From: Chloromonas sp. AAM2 | Lineage: Eukaryota > Chlorophyta > Chlorophyceae > Chlamydomonadales > Chlamydomonadaceae | NCBI GenBank assembly: GCA_004335635.1 | Contig: QAXH01005246.1 | Coordinates: forward strand, 1 to 64,000 | Direction: 5' to 3' | DNA: 64,000 nt | In this document: positions 1 to 11,300 of the stretch, piece after piece | Position numbering within the stretch: the first letter of the stretch is position 1 | How the letters are laid out: each line of letters begins with the position of its first letter | Notes under the pieces: model-generated | Seen by the model: the letters and a program-made list of their open reading frames with translations, nothing else | Databases searched by the model: none | What the model was told of the DNA's origin: nothing | Position numbers and translations under genes: made by a program

Positions 1-381
1 CCGCGGTCCAGCTCTGTACTCGCCTGGGGCGGCGGCGTCTTAGGCCTGTACCACAACGTAATGAGGCAAAGATGATGCAAGGCCACCTGTGTAATACTGT
101 ATGCACCACAGTGCACCCGCTGGGGTCAGTGATTGCCTGCTGGTGTGTGTGATGGAGCAATTAATCGGCGCGCTTGCTGGTCTAAAACCCAGAGATGCCC
201 AGCCCACATCAATATTGCACCCTGCAGAATGCCATTGATACCTCTGCCAAGTTCTAAAGAATTGAACCCAGGCGACTGATTTTTCCATTTTGCCAAGAAG
301 CAAAGCACAGTATCTAACCAGGTGGCACGTGAGAGGTCAAGCATGTCATGTGCGAGAGGTACGTCGGGTCACACGTGCGGC

Positions 382-705
382 TTACCGGTCTCCTGGCAGG
401 CAGTACCATCCCCTGTCATCCGTGGTGACCACCCCGCAGCTGGACAGCACCTGGAGGTACGCAGCCAACTCCTCGACAGAGGCACTAAATCTGGCAACAC
501 GCATGGCATACACACGCATGCATGCGGGTCGGTTGCAGGAGACAAACAATGCATCGGTTGACGGGAGCAATGTATCAACCACGCCTTGCAATGCTTCCTT
601 AGCGTTGCCAACGCTCCTCAATTGTGATTGTGCACTACGGTGGCAAAATGCTTCCGTCGAGCCAGGGCTGTCCACCCCTCCTGGCCCAACCGGCCTAGCA
701 AACAT
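382..705 (-). CDS. Possible terminal exon of an unrecognised gene
   Basis: A minus-strand frame runs without a stop from about 705 to a stop at 382. Its second half, below about 620, has a protein-like mix of charged and hydrophobic residues, including the peptide FSASVEELAAYLQVLSSCG. The upstream half is less convincing and may be intron. A short CTGCAG acceptor lies just upstream, near 728-732. I recognise no family. The start and upstream exons are unknown, and it could be a chance frame. Treat it as a weak candidate only. Confidence 0.25.
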   Translation of the reverse strand: MFARPVGPGGVDSPGSTEAFCHRSAQSQLRSVGNAKEALQGVVDTLLPSTDALFVSCNRPACMRVYAMRVARFSASVEELAAYLQVLSSCGVVTTDDRGWYCLPGDR

Positions 706-812
706 TGCACGGCCTGATTCTCCCTGCAGCTGACATCGGTATCGACATCCGTGGACATACGCGTGTCATACATCCACTGGCCTGCCCTCACCTGGGCTCC
801 ATGTGTGAGGTA

Positions 813-960
813 GTGTAGCGCAGGATGTTCTGCAGCCGCTCCACCGGCAGCGCTGCATGAAGGCAGTGTCAACATGAATGGGTGAGTCTGGGTGGGCATG
901 ATCGACAAGCAGAAGATGATGTTGATGCATTGCTCGACTGTGAGCAATGGCTTGAATGCT
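813..960. repeat. Dispersed repeat, copy A
   Basis: About 145 bp shares a colinear series of blocks with 2385-2532. Both copies contain 'cagccgctccaccggcag', then 'gcatgaag', 'cagtgtcaacatg', 'gacaagcag' and 'ggcttgaatgct', separated by small indels. The divergence suggests an old duplication or two members of a dispersed family. No terminal inverted repeat or coding content is visible. Confidence 0.6.
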
Positions 961-2384
961 CAGGCCGGGCGTCAAAAGCTAGCTTCAAATGGTGACTGCA
1001 CAATGGCATTGCAAATGTTCCGTGGGCGTGATATCTGTCCCATACCTGCAGATGACACTGGCTGCAGACAAGGGGCACATTGATGCACAGCAGTAGAGCA
1101 GTGCGCACAGTGGGCACACACATGAGACCGACCCAGTCTTAGGACATGTGACCTTCAAACACGTGTGCAAAGAGGGTGATCGGGGGTCTGACTTGCCTGA
1201 GAAGCTGGAAAGGAGACCCAGCATCTGTGACTCATACAGCCGCAGTGTTTGCACTTCAGGTGTGAGCTGGCTTGGCTGTGGTGCAGGTGGTTGTGCAGGG
1301 CTGACCCCGTTGGCAGGCCTGGTGTCTGTTCCAACTGCCACTGAGCCTGAGCCAGTGGTGGCCGTAGCCACCACCCTGCTCCCATGCTGTAGACGTGGTC
1401 CTGAGGCAGGCAGGACAGAGAAAAGGTCAGGACACCATTGTGCCCTTGATAAACACCAGTGAGCAGGTGAGATTGCAGCGGCATTGCAGAAATTATCGTA
1501 CTATGCTAACCCTAGCGCGGGTGACCCATGGTCCGGGTGACATCGGCGCCAGGCTGGCGGCATATGCCCAATGGATGGTCGCTCACTGGAGGTATGGCGC
1601 TTGCGAGAGGCTTGAGCAGGAGCAGTAGTTGGAAGGAGCGTGGCGATGGGCCGAGTGGCTGGCCCGGTCCTGCCAGCCGCTGATGCCTTGGTGGCACCGG
1701 CAGATGGAGTTGCACTCATTGCGGCTGTCAATGTTGTAGATTTGATGTTGAGCCTTGGCTGGTTCAGAAGCAGACGGTCATCAGTGGTTCCGCTCCTTTG
1801 GTCTCACCAATCTTGCGGCTTGCGCTCACTCAGCTGACTCTTGGGTCTTTTGGCATCAGATGGTTCCTGAGCCAACAGATTGCCCGTCGCTGAGCGATTG
1901 CCGGTCAATGCGTAGGCAGTGCAAGGTAGAATTTGCAACCTCTCTTGATGGTAGGTTTCCGGTAAAAAGTTCGCCGGTACCAACTTTCAACGATGCAGCA
2001 AATCCTGGTGGCAGCACATTGCCCGTACATTTGCATGAACTTTGCGATGCACGTTGATTGCTTGCCAGAGCATGACATTCGGCTGAGCGAACATGGACCT
2101 TCGACACGTATTTGACATTTCAGTGCACTCAACGCAACAGATGCCAGCAGGCTGCTGGACGTGCCGTTGAGAACTGGCAACCACGCTGTTGCAACTGCAA
2201 CTCATGTTCAGTGGCCCTGACCTAGCTCGAGCAGCCAGAATCTGCCATGCCTCTGCTTGGACGCAGACAAAAAGGAAAGGGTTGCCTGGAACAGTGTTGT
2301 CAGTGTTGATGATCTGCAGGCATGCAATTCCCTGAGGATTCGGCATTCGGCAAAGGCGAGTAAGCGGCTGAAGGGGTTGCCTTG

Positions 2385-2532
2385 GTGTAGCGCAGCCGCT
2401 CCACCGGCAGGGTTGCATGAAGGGCAGTGTCAACATGGATGGGGAGGCATGGGCGGGCATGGCCGACAAGCAGACGGCAATCAGGAAGTCTGTTGATGCA
2501 CCGCGCAGTTGTAAGCTATGGCTTGAATGCTG
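2385..2532. repeat. Dispersed repeat, copy B
   Basis: Second copy of the repeat at 813-960, in the same orientation and about 1.57 kb away. It begins with 'tgtagcgcagccgctcc' and ends with 'ggcttgaatgct'. On the minus strand it lies inside a 183-codon open frame (1987-2538) that I do not regard as a gene, because its similarity to copy A is at nucleotide level and includes non-triplet indels. Confidence 0.6.
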
Positions 2533-3529
2533 TCCCATAACTGGTTGTAATGATCACACTGGAGGGCCTCTAGATTCCACATTTTCCGCCTGCCCGTTCA
2601 TCAACCTCGTCCTTTATTGACTGAAGAAATGAGGGCCTAACAGCACAGGCAGGAAGTGTAGGCACACCTAGACATTTGTAAAGCTGCAGCACTATGCCGA
2701 CAGCCGTGATGGAGTGAGACTGTAAGTGGAGTTTGAAAGGCACCATTGAAAAGATTACGAGAAAGCTACAAGGCGTGCTCATGATTTGCCTGAATGGCTT
2801 GCGCTTCTATTGCTACTACTGGTGATTGAGTGAGAGTGAGAGGAAAAGTGCTGGCAACCGTGATAAAACTGTGCTCTGATGACCAATTCTCGCCCCCCAA
2901 CATATTGCACACCGGCGGAATGAAATTGATCGCTCATCATCATACTTACAACACGTGTCATATGCACAACGCATGGCCTTTGCGATTAGAGGCAGTATAC
3001 AGCTTTTACGTGTTTTTGTCACGCGTGCTAGCAGTGTGAAGCGTTCCTGAACAAGCGTGTGGGTGTTCCTTGCCAGACGACTGCACGCAAACAATTCAAC
3101 TCATTATCACTGTTCACCTTTGGCCATTCAATACCCGCTGATCTAAGTGCACTACCCGGTTAATGGATATTCATTGTATCCAGCTTTGCCGCGCAGTCCC
3201 TGGAGGTTGGCAGGCAGTCCCTTTCACTTCTTGCCTGTGCTGGACTGCAGCAACAACAGGCGGCAGAGCATAGGGCAAGGGTGCTCAGGCATGAGTTCAT
3301 CAGAAAGCAGCCCATGATCTTTATCAGCGCAAGAACACTACTCAACAATCCCCAAGCCAACGCCAACACAGACGCTGGGTTGGCATGCACAGGCATGGAA
3401 GGCGTCATGCTGTAGCATAGAAGTCATGTGTTGAGTCAATACAATGGAGATACAATGTTGAACGTATTAGGCGGTTTGCCTGTTTGCTGAAATGCAGTGA
3501 ACACTTTTGAACTATCATAGCATGCTGAC

Positions 3530-4236
3530 CTGCACGGCGTCGTACGCTTGCTTGCTCAAACGCTCAATGAGCTCAGTGACATTCTCTCCCAAGTAAATCT
3601 GTGGAAAAGAAGCAAGCAGCGCATGCTAACACGGTGGTCGTTAAATTCCCCTTTACTAGGCTGTAGCAGTGGAATGCAATGTTTGCTGCAGAAGTCTGAT
3701 TTTTCTGCAGTATAAGATTTGTTCATTTGCGTGGACGTGCTTCATGGTGTGCACTCCCTCCTTCTTAATTTGTGCAAAAAGTCAAGTTGTTTGTATGCAA
3801 AGCTCCCAAAACAAAGTGCAAGTGCAGTGCTGCCTGTGCTTGTGCATCGTGCAAAAAAAGAAGGGTCGACGACCCCAGCTCGACCGCATGCCCTCTTGCA
3901 AGCGCAGGTGGCGAGATCCGAGGATGGTGTCACGCCTTTGGTATTGAACAACTGCCATATGACATGGAGATGTGGGTTAGGATGCGCGCAGCAGGGGCAT
4001 GCCTGGAGCAATGGTAAACCATGACTGCGACCTTTTCAAGCATACGATGTGCGCAGCCGTGAGCAATGTGTGGAACCAAATGCCATGCGCTGTCGGCTCA
4101 CCGTCTGAACCAGAGCTCCTCGCAGTGTCTCGTTCTTGATAGCCTCGGGCTTTAGAACCAGCACTCCATGTCGCTTAAGAGCACCAATGGTGACACTAGT
4201 GAAGACGACCTGACTTGCACTCCAGGTAAGCCAGCC
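3530..4236 (-). CDS. Unrecognised protein, two exons of a partial gene
   Basis: Two minus-strand exons join in phase. Exon 4236-4102 (45 codons) follows a TTTTCAG acceptor and ends at a GTGAGC donor. It encodes a probable membrane segment (WSASQVVFTSVTIGALKRHG) followed by LKPEAIKNETLRG. Exon 3598-3530 (23 codons) follows CCACAG, ends before GTCAGC, and encodes IYLGENVTELIERLSKQAYD. Both are phase 0, so the joined protein reads through ALVQT-IYLGE. The open frame also extends upstream of 4236 to about 4659, so the first exon may be longer (VLAEFAMLTTQTHMGAMLAL lies there). Start, stop and family are unknown. The mix of a hydrophobic stretch with an acidic amphipathic tail suggests an organelle membrane protein, but that is only a guess. 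Confidence 0.5.
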
Positions 4237-5248
4237 CTGAAAAGAGGCATGTAACACGGTTGCTTGGTCTGTTTTAGTTGTTGGCAGCGATGCTTGGAGT
4301 GCCAGCATAGCTCCCATGTGAGTCTGTGTCGTAAGCATGGCAAACTCCGCCAGTACACTGTAACCTTGTAAAGACAGCAAAGTTCGACATGGGCCACAGC
4401 TGGGATGGGTTAAGCACGCATTGAACACCAGCAAGGCCGGTTTGACATGAGCATGAGCGACATGGACCTTTACCATTTTTCCGACAGCGCTCCGGACTTC
4501 AGCGGGCGATCGCCAGACGCTGTGAGCAACACCCTGAATACGCTTTGCATGCAGACATGTAGAGCTGCTTGAGATGCCAGGGCACCGCGACAACGCTACT
4601 GTAACGTCCGAGTCTCTCATTTTTTCTCTCTCTCTCACAGCATGGCGAATGTTGGACATCCATCAGTTATTGCACGTTCAGTTTTCTAAAAATGTGCAAG
4701 AGCGCCTGAATTGCCAGTCTGACCGGTTGGTTGCATTTTCTTGAGCATTGCCAGTTGAGGCATGGCCGTCTTTCGTGCATCTTTCATCTTGTCCGAGGCT
4801 CAGTAGATTTTAGCTAGCTGCAAGCTCATAGGCAGCATGGTATCACGCACACAAAGTATCATAGCCTTGTCTTAGGCTTGGTACGATTGCATCTATCTTA
4901 AAGCGACGGGTTTCCTGTTCAATCTATCTCCCTATGCAGCATGGGGTCCATCCAGAACATTATCAACCTTGTCCCTTGTGAGTGCAGGAGGCACAGGCGA
5001 AGGCAAAGGCAGCTGGACATAACTAAAGAACCCTCCGTGTGCCATTACAGGCTGTGGGGACGGCCTCCGGGCTCTCAGTTGCACGTCCTGGCATCGACGG
5101 CACATGCATCACTACAATCGACGTCATCATGATCGACTACTCATATAGGCATGATCACACCTCATGATGATGAGCTGTCATGCACCCTGGCATCAGGCTA
5201 AAGCTAAGACTCGCTTTTGTGACTGCGCATGTGTGAAACAAGGGCGGC

Positions 5249-5473
5249 TTACGACTTGAACGGCTTCTGACGCTTTTCACAGTGATACTCAGTCAGTTTG
5301 TCTTCTTTGTCTTCTGCTGGCTTCTTTGTTTCTGTCACTTGTTCTCCTCTCAACTCCTTCTCTATTCCATCCAGCACAATGTCATTCAGAATCGACATTG
5401 ACTGTCTTAGATGGGTTCTAATCTGCTTTACTTTGTTGCCATAGTCACACAACATCAGCTCAACTTTGCGCAT
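5249..5473 (-). CDS. Small charged ORF, doubtful
   Basis: A 74-codon minus-strand frame starts at an ATG at 5473 and stops at 5249. It is rich in Lys, Glu and Asp, with a heptad-like amphipathic first half and a Lys/Glu tail. It is more AT-rich and uses different codons from the confident genes in this window. There is no family resemblance, and the frame is open about 60 nt upstream of the ATG. It may be a small gene, an exon, or part of a transposon-derived segment continuing to about 5930. Confidence 0.2.
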   Translation of the reverse strand: MRKVELMLCDYGNKVKQIRTHLRQSMSILNDIVLDGIEKELRGEQVTETKKPAEDKEDKLTEYHCEKRQKPFKS

Positions 5474-5973
5474 GATACTTAGCGCCAGGACGCCGGAAAA
5501 GTGGCAAAACAGGGGGCTTTTAGTGGGGTCCTATTCCATGGGCCAGATAGCCACTGTGTCGCCATTTTACACGTTTCGGGCTGGATTCGAAGCCAGACCA
5601 TCCTTTTTGGGTCTTTTCGCCCGAAATCCGCCCCACCTCTGTCAGAAGAGTTCTGAAGAGGCACTGTTTGCAGAAGAGAGACACTGCACACTGCAACAAA
5701 CACTTCAACACACTGCAACAAACACTTCGACACACTGCAGAAGCCCTCATGCAGTCGTAAGATATGTTGAACAGCCCTTGAAATTGTGCAAAGTCATCGG
5801 CCATATGTCTATTTTTGCGTTTGAAGTCCAAAAGCCACCCCTCTTTCGGCGAAAATCTGGGTCAAAAATCTATGTTGGAAGTCTTGATCGCCCCATTGCA
5901 GTGTGAGTCTGTCAGTGAGACTGCGCCTTGAAGTGTTTTGGCGTAGAGGGGTCCATCAAATGGGCGAATTTGC

Positions 5974-6009
5974 GCTTCGGGCATTGTCCGATTGGACAAT
6001 GCCCGAGGC
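5974..6009. repeat. Near-perfect 16-bp inverted repeat (hairpin)
   Basis: TCGGGCATTGTCC (5977-5989) is followed by a 4-nt loop, GATT, and its exact reverse complement (5994-6006). Three more pairs, one of them a G-T wobble, extend the stem to 5974-6009. It lies about 500 bp beyond the stop of the anthranilate synthase beta gene, in sequence otherwise without recognised features. It could be the terminus or core of a small transposon, or a structured RNA element. Confidence 0.75.
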
Positions 6010-6514
6010 TGTTGCAGGACGTGGACCGCGTGCTGGGCTGAGCCATACCAGTACAACCACCACACCATGCCGGCACATTACGAAGAGCATCGTCCGAACC
6101 TGCTGGCAACAAGTTCTGCTAGCAGTTAACTCAGAAATGGGTTCTCAGGTGTGACCTACATTAGGCGGCATGTGTCTAGTGCCCAATGAAGCGCTGCAGA
6201 TGTCTCAGTCGGGGGGTGGAAGGCTTGGCTACCTCCCCAAGGAGGCGGGTGGCCAGTTGAGGCACGGATCGAGCTACAAGTGGGTGGCCCACACAGCAAT
6301 GGTCCGAAATCAAGACAAGGATACTGTGCTAAAAGCAAGTGGGCATCTCGCATGCATAAGCCAGATTGGTCAACCTGGCGCACATACAAATAGCATGCCA
6401 GCAGCACAAGGAGTGTTGTTTATATCCAAACAAGTGCACATTGCAAAGCCTTGGCACATCATTTACGCTCAATTGCTGCAAAGGTAAGACACGGGAAGCA
6501 CCAAATCAATTGTG

Positions 6515-7942
6515 TCAAGGCAAGCCCTTGACAAAGTTCTCCACGATCTTCATTCCGTTTTGTGTGATGATGCTCTCTGGATGGAACTGCACGCCCTGGA
6601 TGTGTGGGTGCTGTTTGTGACGCACGCCCATGATAGTGCCATCCTCGGTCCAGGCAGTCACCTCCAGATCAGCAGGCAACGTGTCCTGCTTGATTACCAG
6701 ACTGTGGTAGCGAGCGGCCAGGAAGGGACTGCAAGGCAGTGGCAGTACTACTAGGTCAGACTGCTGCACCACAACTCAAACTCAAGCAAGTTGGACTCTG
6801 TGCGCCATGACACAGCGACAAGATGATACAAAAAGACAGCTTTCTGCGCTCAACATCACAGGTGAACCTTAAGCTGCTGATTGAAAGCCAACGCTGCCAG
6901 GCACATTCTGATGTACACAGATGATGATGTTGTGTGTGGCCATGGCCTTGCTGACTCACTTCGGCAATCCTTCCAAGAGGCCTGTGTTGGTGTGGAACAC
7001 TTCAGACGTCTTGCCATGCATAACTCCGCAGGGTGCTCGCACAACATCACCTGCAAGTGCAAATGCGCACCGTGCACGTGTCATGCCTTGTCTGGGCACA
7101 GTTAGCACGCGATGGCCAGCACTGTACAATGTTTCTTGTTCCATAATTCTTACACATCTTTCGCATGGATAGCCAGCCTGCTATGGTGTGCAATTCCAGC
7201 AGGCGCAAGCTGCTTCCTTGCAGACCAGTCGCCGACAAGCGGCAGCTGCTGTGGCCAACAGACAGGCAATGCTCGAGTCTCCACGCCTGCTGGTGGGGCT
7301 CCAAATCAAATGAGCAGCGTGACTGCTGGCTCACCTCCGAACGCTTCCCCTATGCATTGATGACCCATGCAGACGCCAAACAGAGGCAACTCAGGCCCCA
7401 ACTGCAGCACTGTTTGAAGGGAAATGCCACTGTCCACCGGCCGTCCTGTAACAATCAGAAAACAACAATCAATTCTTTGGGATTGGCAGGGCACGTACGA
7501 CAAATGTGCATTGGCTATTGAAACCCAGCTGGATGTTTCTGACCATCACGCGCGTTTCACCTGAATACGAGCACAGTGTGAGCAGTGTGAGTTGGAATCG
7601 AATGGCCGCAACTCACCTGGCCCTGGTGATACAAGGATGCCTCGTGGGTTCATTGCTCGGATCTCATCCACAGTCTTTTCATCGTTCTTGTACACGACGA
7701 TGTCACATCCCAAGTCTCCCAAGTACTGTGTACAGGGCAAGCACCAGGCGTGCATGAGCTGCCGCACCCCAGTCACCCTTGTCCATCCAATTTGCATGTG
7801 CTCCTACCTGGCATAGATTGTAGGTGAAGCTGTCATAGTTGTCAATAACCACGATTGGACCGCGAGCAGCGCAGCACGTTGCGGGCCTGGCCACAGGGGG
7901 CCTGACACGTGCTGTTGCAGGCCGCGAACGAACTGCGAGCAT
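6515..7942 (-). CDS. ASB1: Anthranilate synthase beta subunit (glutamine amidotransferase), plastid
   Basis: This is the glutaminase subunit that supplies ammonia to anthranilate synthase alpha in the first committed step of tryptophan synthesis, in the plastid. Five exons: 7942-7808, 7725-7617, 7445-7335, 7050-6960 and 6728-6515, all GT-AG with matching phases, giving 219 residues. The class I amidotransferase order is complete. [13 protein letters not shown] lies near the N-terminus, then LVSPGPG, the nucleophile motif FGVCMGHQ (Cys107) and the His-Glu pair in FHPES (His198, Glu200). The first ~28 residues are rich in Arg, Ala and Pro with few acids, as expected of a transit peptide. The start at 7942 was chosen for this leader; an in-frame ATG farther upstream at 8086 is also possible. 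The stop is at 6515-6517. The gene is divergent from the M48 protease. Confidence 0.93.
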
Positions 7943-8396
7943 GCAAGCGGCCTTACTCTGATAATGGCTGAAGCAGAGAGCAACATAGACTGGAGAGGTC
8001 AACCCAAATCGAGAAAGATAAAGAACGGCGCGGATTCGCACGCTATGCATATGTGTGTACCTTGAGGCACGCCAGCTGTGCAGCATCGCTTGCTCCCGAT
8101 GCCTGCCTGCCTATGCCACAGCGATGACATCGCCATCCTCTGGATCTACGCCTGGCTTGCAGAGCCTTGGCTCTTAACACGTGCCCAAGAAGTGTAAGCC
8201 TGCCTGGCTGCCTGTACCACTGCCATACGCCGCATCCAAATGTCTGCACGTTTCGGAGCGGTTATTATGGATTCATTGCCAATGGTGTTCCACTAAGTAA
8301 GTGTTATGTGGTAGTTGTTCATATGTACACTGTCTGATTTACTAAGTGACTGCAGCAGGCCACGTTTTGAGTGCAGGCCACGTGGCAGGGTGCTGC
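7943..8396. promoter_or_regulatory. Divergent intergenic region, ASB / M48 protease
   Basis: About 450 bp separates the two proposed start codons, which face away from each other, so both promoters should lie here. No convincing TATA box or repeated operator was recognised. If anthranilate synthase beta uses the upstream ATG at 8086, the shared region shrinks to about 310 bp. Confidence 0.45.
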
Positions 8397-11300
8397 ATGG
8401 CGCTGCCCAGGAGCGTGGGCCAGTGCAGCACACTCCGGCCAGCCACGAAGAAGCTCAGGGCGCAACATGTGCCACGTTTGCCCCTTCATGTCACTGCAAC
8501 AAAGGGGCATGGAAGTTCTCAAGATGTACCACTCACTCTCTTACACGGACAGGTTTGTTCTCCGTTGTTCGGATGACAGAGGCCCAGATGCTATTTTCTT
8601 GCCTGACCTACAATGGGCTGATGGCAACGCCTGGGTCACACTTTGCCCTGCATGTGCAGCGCACCGACCGCTGCACCGCATTGTGAACAGCATGCCGTGC
8701 AACCATCCCTGCTGCATGCAGTCTTCTCCATGGCCAGCACCAAACACCACAGTCCGCGAGCGAATCGGTGTCTACACTCAATTGCAAGGCGATGACTTCC
8801 GGTGCGGCTATTCATGGCTGAGTGCAGTCTCTCACAGCATTGGCAGGATGTGACGTTGCAGAGCAGAAGTTTGGATGGCGTGCAGATAGTTAACCAGCTG
8901 GGACAGCAGATTTGCACCTGTCCAGTGCCCACCTGTAACAACGGTCACATTGGAGTCTGTCTTTCGCCAACTCTTGCTGTGCAGCCACCCCCTGGATCAA
9001 CAGAACACAAGCCTATTGAGGGCCATCCCTGGCCTAGAGGTCATTGCGAAAAACCTTTTAGGTAAGCTACAGCCCTGACACCTGGGCACCATGGATTAAT
9101 TTGCTATTGTATTTGTACTTGTGTTTGACGGCATCGGGGAGGCTGCCACTGCTGAGCACGACAAGGAAGCATCCTGCCTCCAAGCATGTTGAGTTTGAGG
9201 CGTTGTGTTTTGCTTGAATTTTAGACCCTGGTTGAGGAGCAAGGCACCACGGAGCCCAGAACAGCATCAGTGCGATGCGCGTGACGCAACAGCATCCTTT
9301 GAGCATGCTGCCTGCTCTAGCCTCCACACTACGTCCCTGTGCCAACCCCTTCAGCCTTGCCTGCATTCATGTTGCCTGTGGTAGTTTGCACTGATCGTAG
9401 CGCCAAACCTCACATCATGCCTGCAGGTCCTGCTGCTGAGCAGGTTCTGCTGTTAGAAAACATCGCCACATCCGTCAAAGTTGGCCCGGAACAGCTACCC
9501 AGCATCCATCGACTGCTGACGGAAGCGGTGAGCAGTCGCATGCCAGCAGTCATCAACATCGCCATACTCGTACTCATCATTATCATCATCATTACATGGC
9601 TTATCATGATTTACCGCATGGCTTGTCGTACTTGGAGCATGTGATGTGCTGCATGTGTCTGTACCTGAATGCGCATACCTGGGCTGCAGCAATGGTCGCA
9701 GCAAGGCGCTGTGAGAAAGGCGTCCATTGAAGCTGCCGAACGTGTACGGAGGGCACTCAGGAGCTCTGACCGATAGAACGGACGGTGCGCAGCAGCAGAG
9801 CACTTACAGGGGGTTTGCAGGATAGCAAAGGCGCATGCACTGCTTGCCTTGTGCAGGCCAGGACACTGCAAATGGAACCTCCAGAGCTGTACGTGCGACA
9901 GGTATGTTCCATGCCATGCACCCATCAGCCAACATGCTGCTGGCTGGGCCATGTCGCCCTGATCAACATAGCCATCGCTGATAGCAGCGGCCGGAGCAGG
10001 GGTGGGCTCAGCTGGAGCAGGGGTGGTAGCTGGCTCGCTGTCAGCGGCTGCAGGGAACTTCGGCCAGACTGGCATGACCAAACCGGTTGATACCCTTACT
10101 TATAAGCAGTCACGTGACTGTGCATTGGCAGGTGCCGTGCAATCATCAGCAACGTACATTGTTTCACCTTGCTGTGCCCAGGATGTGTATCGGCACGTGC
10201 CAAGCAGCCATCAGCCAAAATACACCGCCTACGACCTTACGACCTTGCTGTGCCGGCTGGACATGCCTGACCATGGACTGCTCCTGTGTACGCCATGCTG
10301 CAGAATCCTGTGCCCAATGCATACACGCTCGCCATTGCGGGGCGTCAGCCGTTCATAGTGGTGCATACTTCGCTGTTGGAGTTGCTCACACCTCGGGAGC
10401 TGCAAGTAGGTCACACATGGGTGGTGGTGGACTGGGCAGAAAGGGTATAGGCTGCATGACGAGGAAATGGTTTGCATAGGAAAACGCGCATGGAGATCAC
10501 TACCGTACTGCAACTTGCATGTATACCGTAGCGATGGGCATCTGACTATCCATACATGGCAGTAACAAGGCATGGGGCATGAGGCATGGCTGCTTGCATG
10601 CCAGCCATGCATGTTCAATTTTTTTATGCGTAACACTTGGCAAGGAAATGGTTTACATAGATATACGGTCACGAAGAGCACTGCATTTTGCATGTTTAGC
10701 CATGGGTCTTTTTGGCAGGTCATGACCCAACCCAGTAGATGAGGCTTGGGAACTGAGTTGCTTCTGCATGTTTGCTGCTTGCATGTCAGCCCTGCATGTG
10801 GATGCATCCATGCATAGACCTTATTCACGTGTGCCGACGCAGGCTGTCATTGCACATGAGCTGGGTCATCTTAAGTGTGACCATGGGCTGTGGCTGACCG
10901 TAGCCAATGTGCTTGCATCAGGCACAGTGAGTAGGGGTGTGCGGGAGGTGAAGATTGTGACCTACATGAGTTAAAGTTCAGAGAAACCGTGTCTGCGCGT
11001 GCACCATTTAATAGCACCAAGGGTTAGCTAGCGAAGTGACGCACACTATCAGCAACCGACATCCAACATAACATAACATAACCCACCTAGCGAAACGTTG
11101 CTCTGATTCACACTATCAGCAACCAACTCCAAACATAACACAAACAGCCAGTGCGAAGCAGGTGTCCTTGCCTCCTAATCGCCGCTCTGTCTTCAGATAG
11201 TGAAACATTGTGTGTGGACATTGTCCACAAACAGTCATGGCGTTGGATGCTGAAAAGGCTGGACCTTTGCACACTCGCTGATATTAGTTGCCAAGTTGAG

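Larger units (their letters stand above)
1..3500. other. Gene-poor, repeat-bearing left end
   Basis: No complete gene is recognised here. Open frames exist on both strands, but most lack family resemblance, splice support or consistent composition. The stretch holds the two-copy repeat listed separately (813-960 and 2385-2532). A shorter similarity also joins 200-245 and 2880-2935, around a shared sequence reading roughly 'atattgcac..c.g.gaatg'. One minus-strand frame ending at 382 looks more protein-like than the rest and is listed separately. The remainder may be introns or intergenic sequence of a gene lying mostly outside the window. Confidence 0.5.

Noticed and set aside
1987..2538. 183-codon minus-strand frame in the left-end region
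   Set aside because: It runs through the dispersed repeat whose other copy differs by non-triplet indels, so it is unlikely to be coding.
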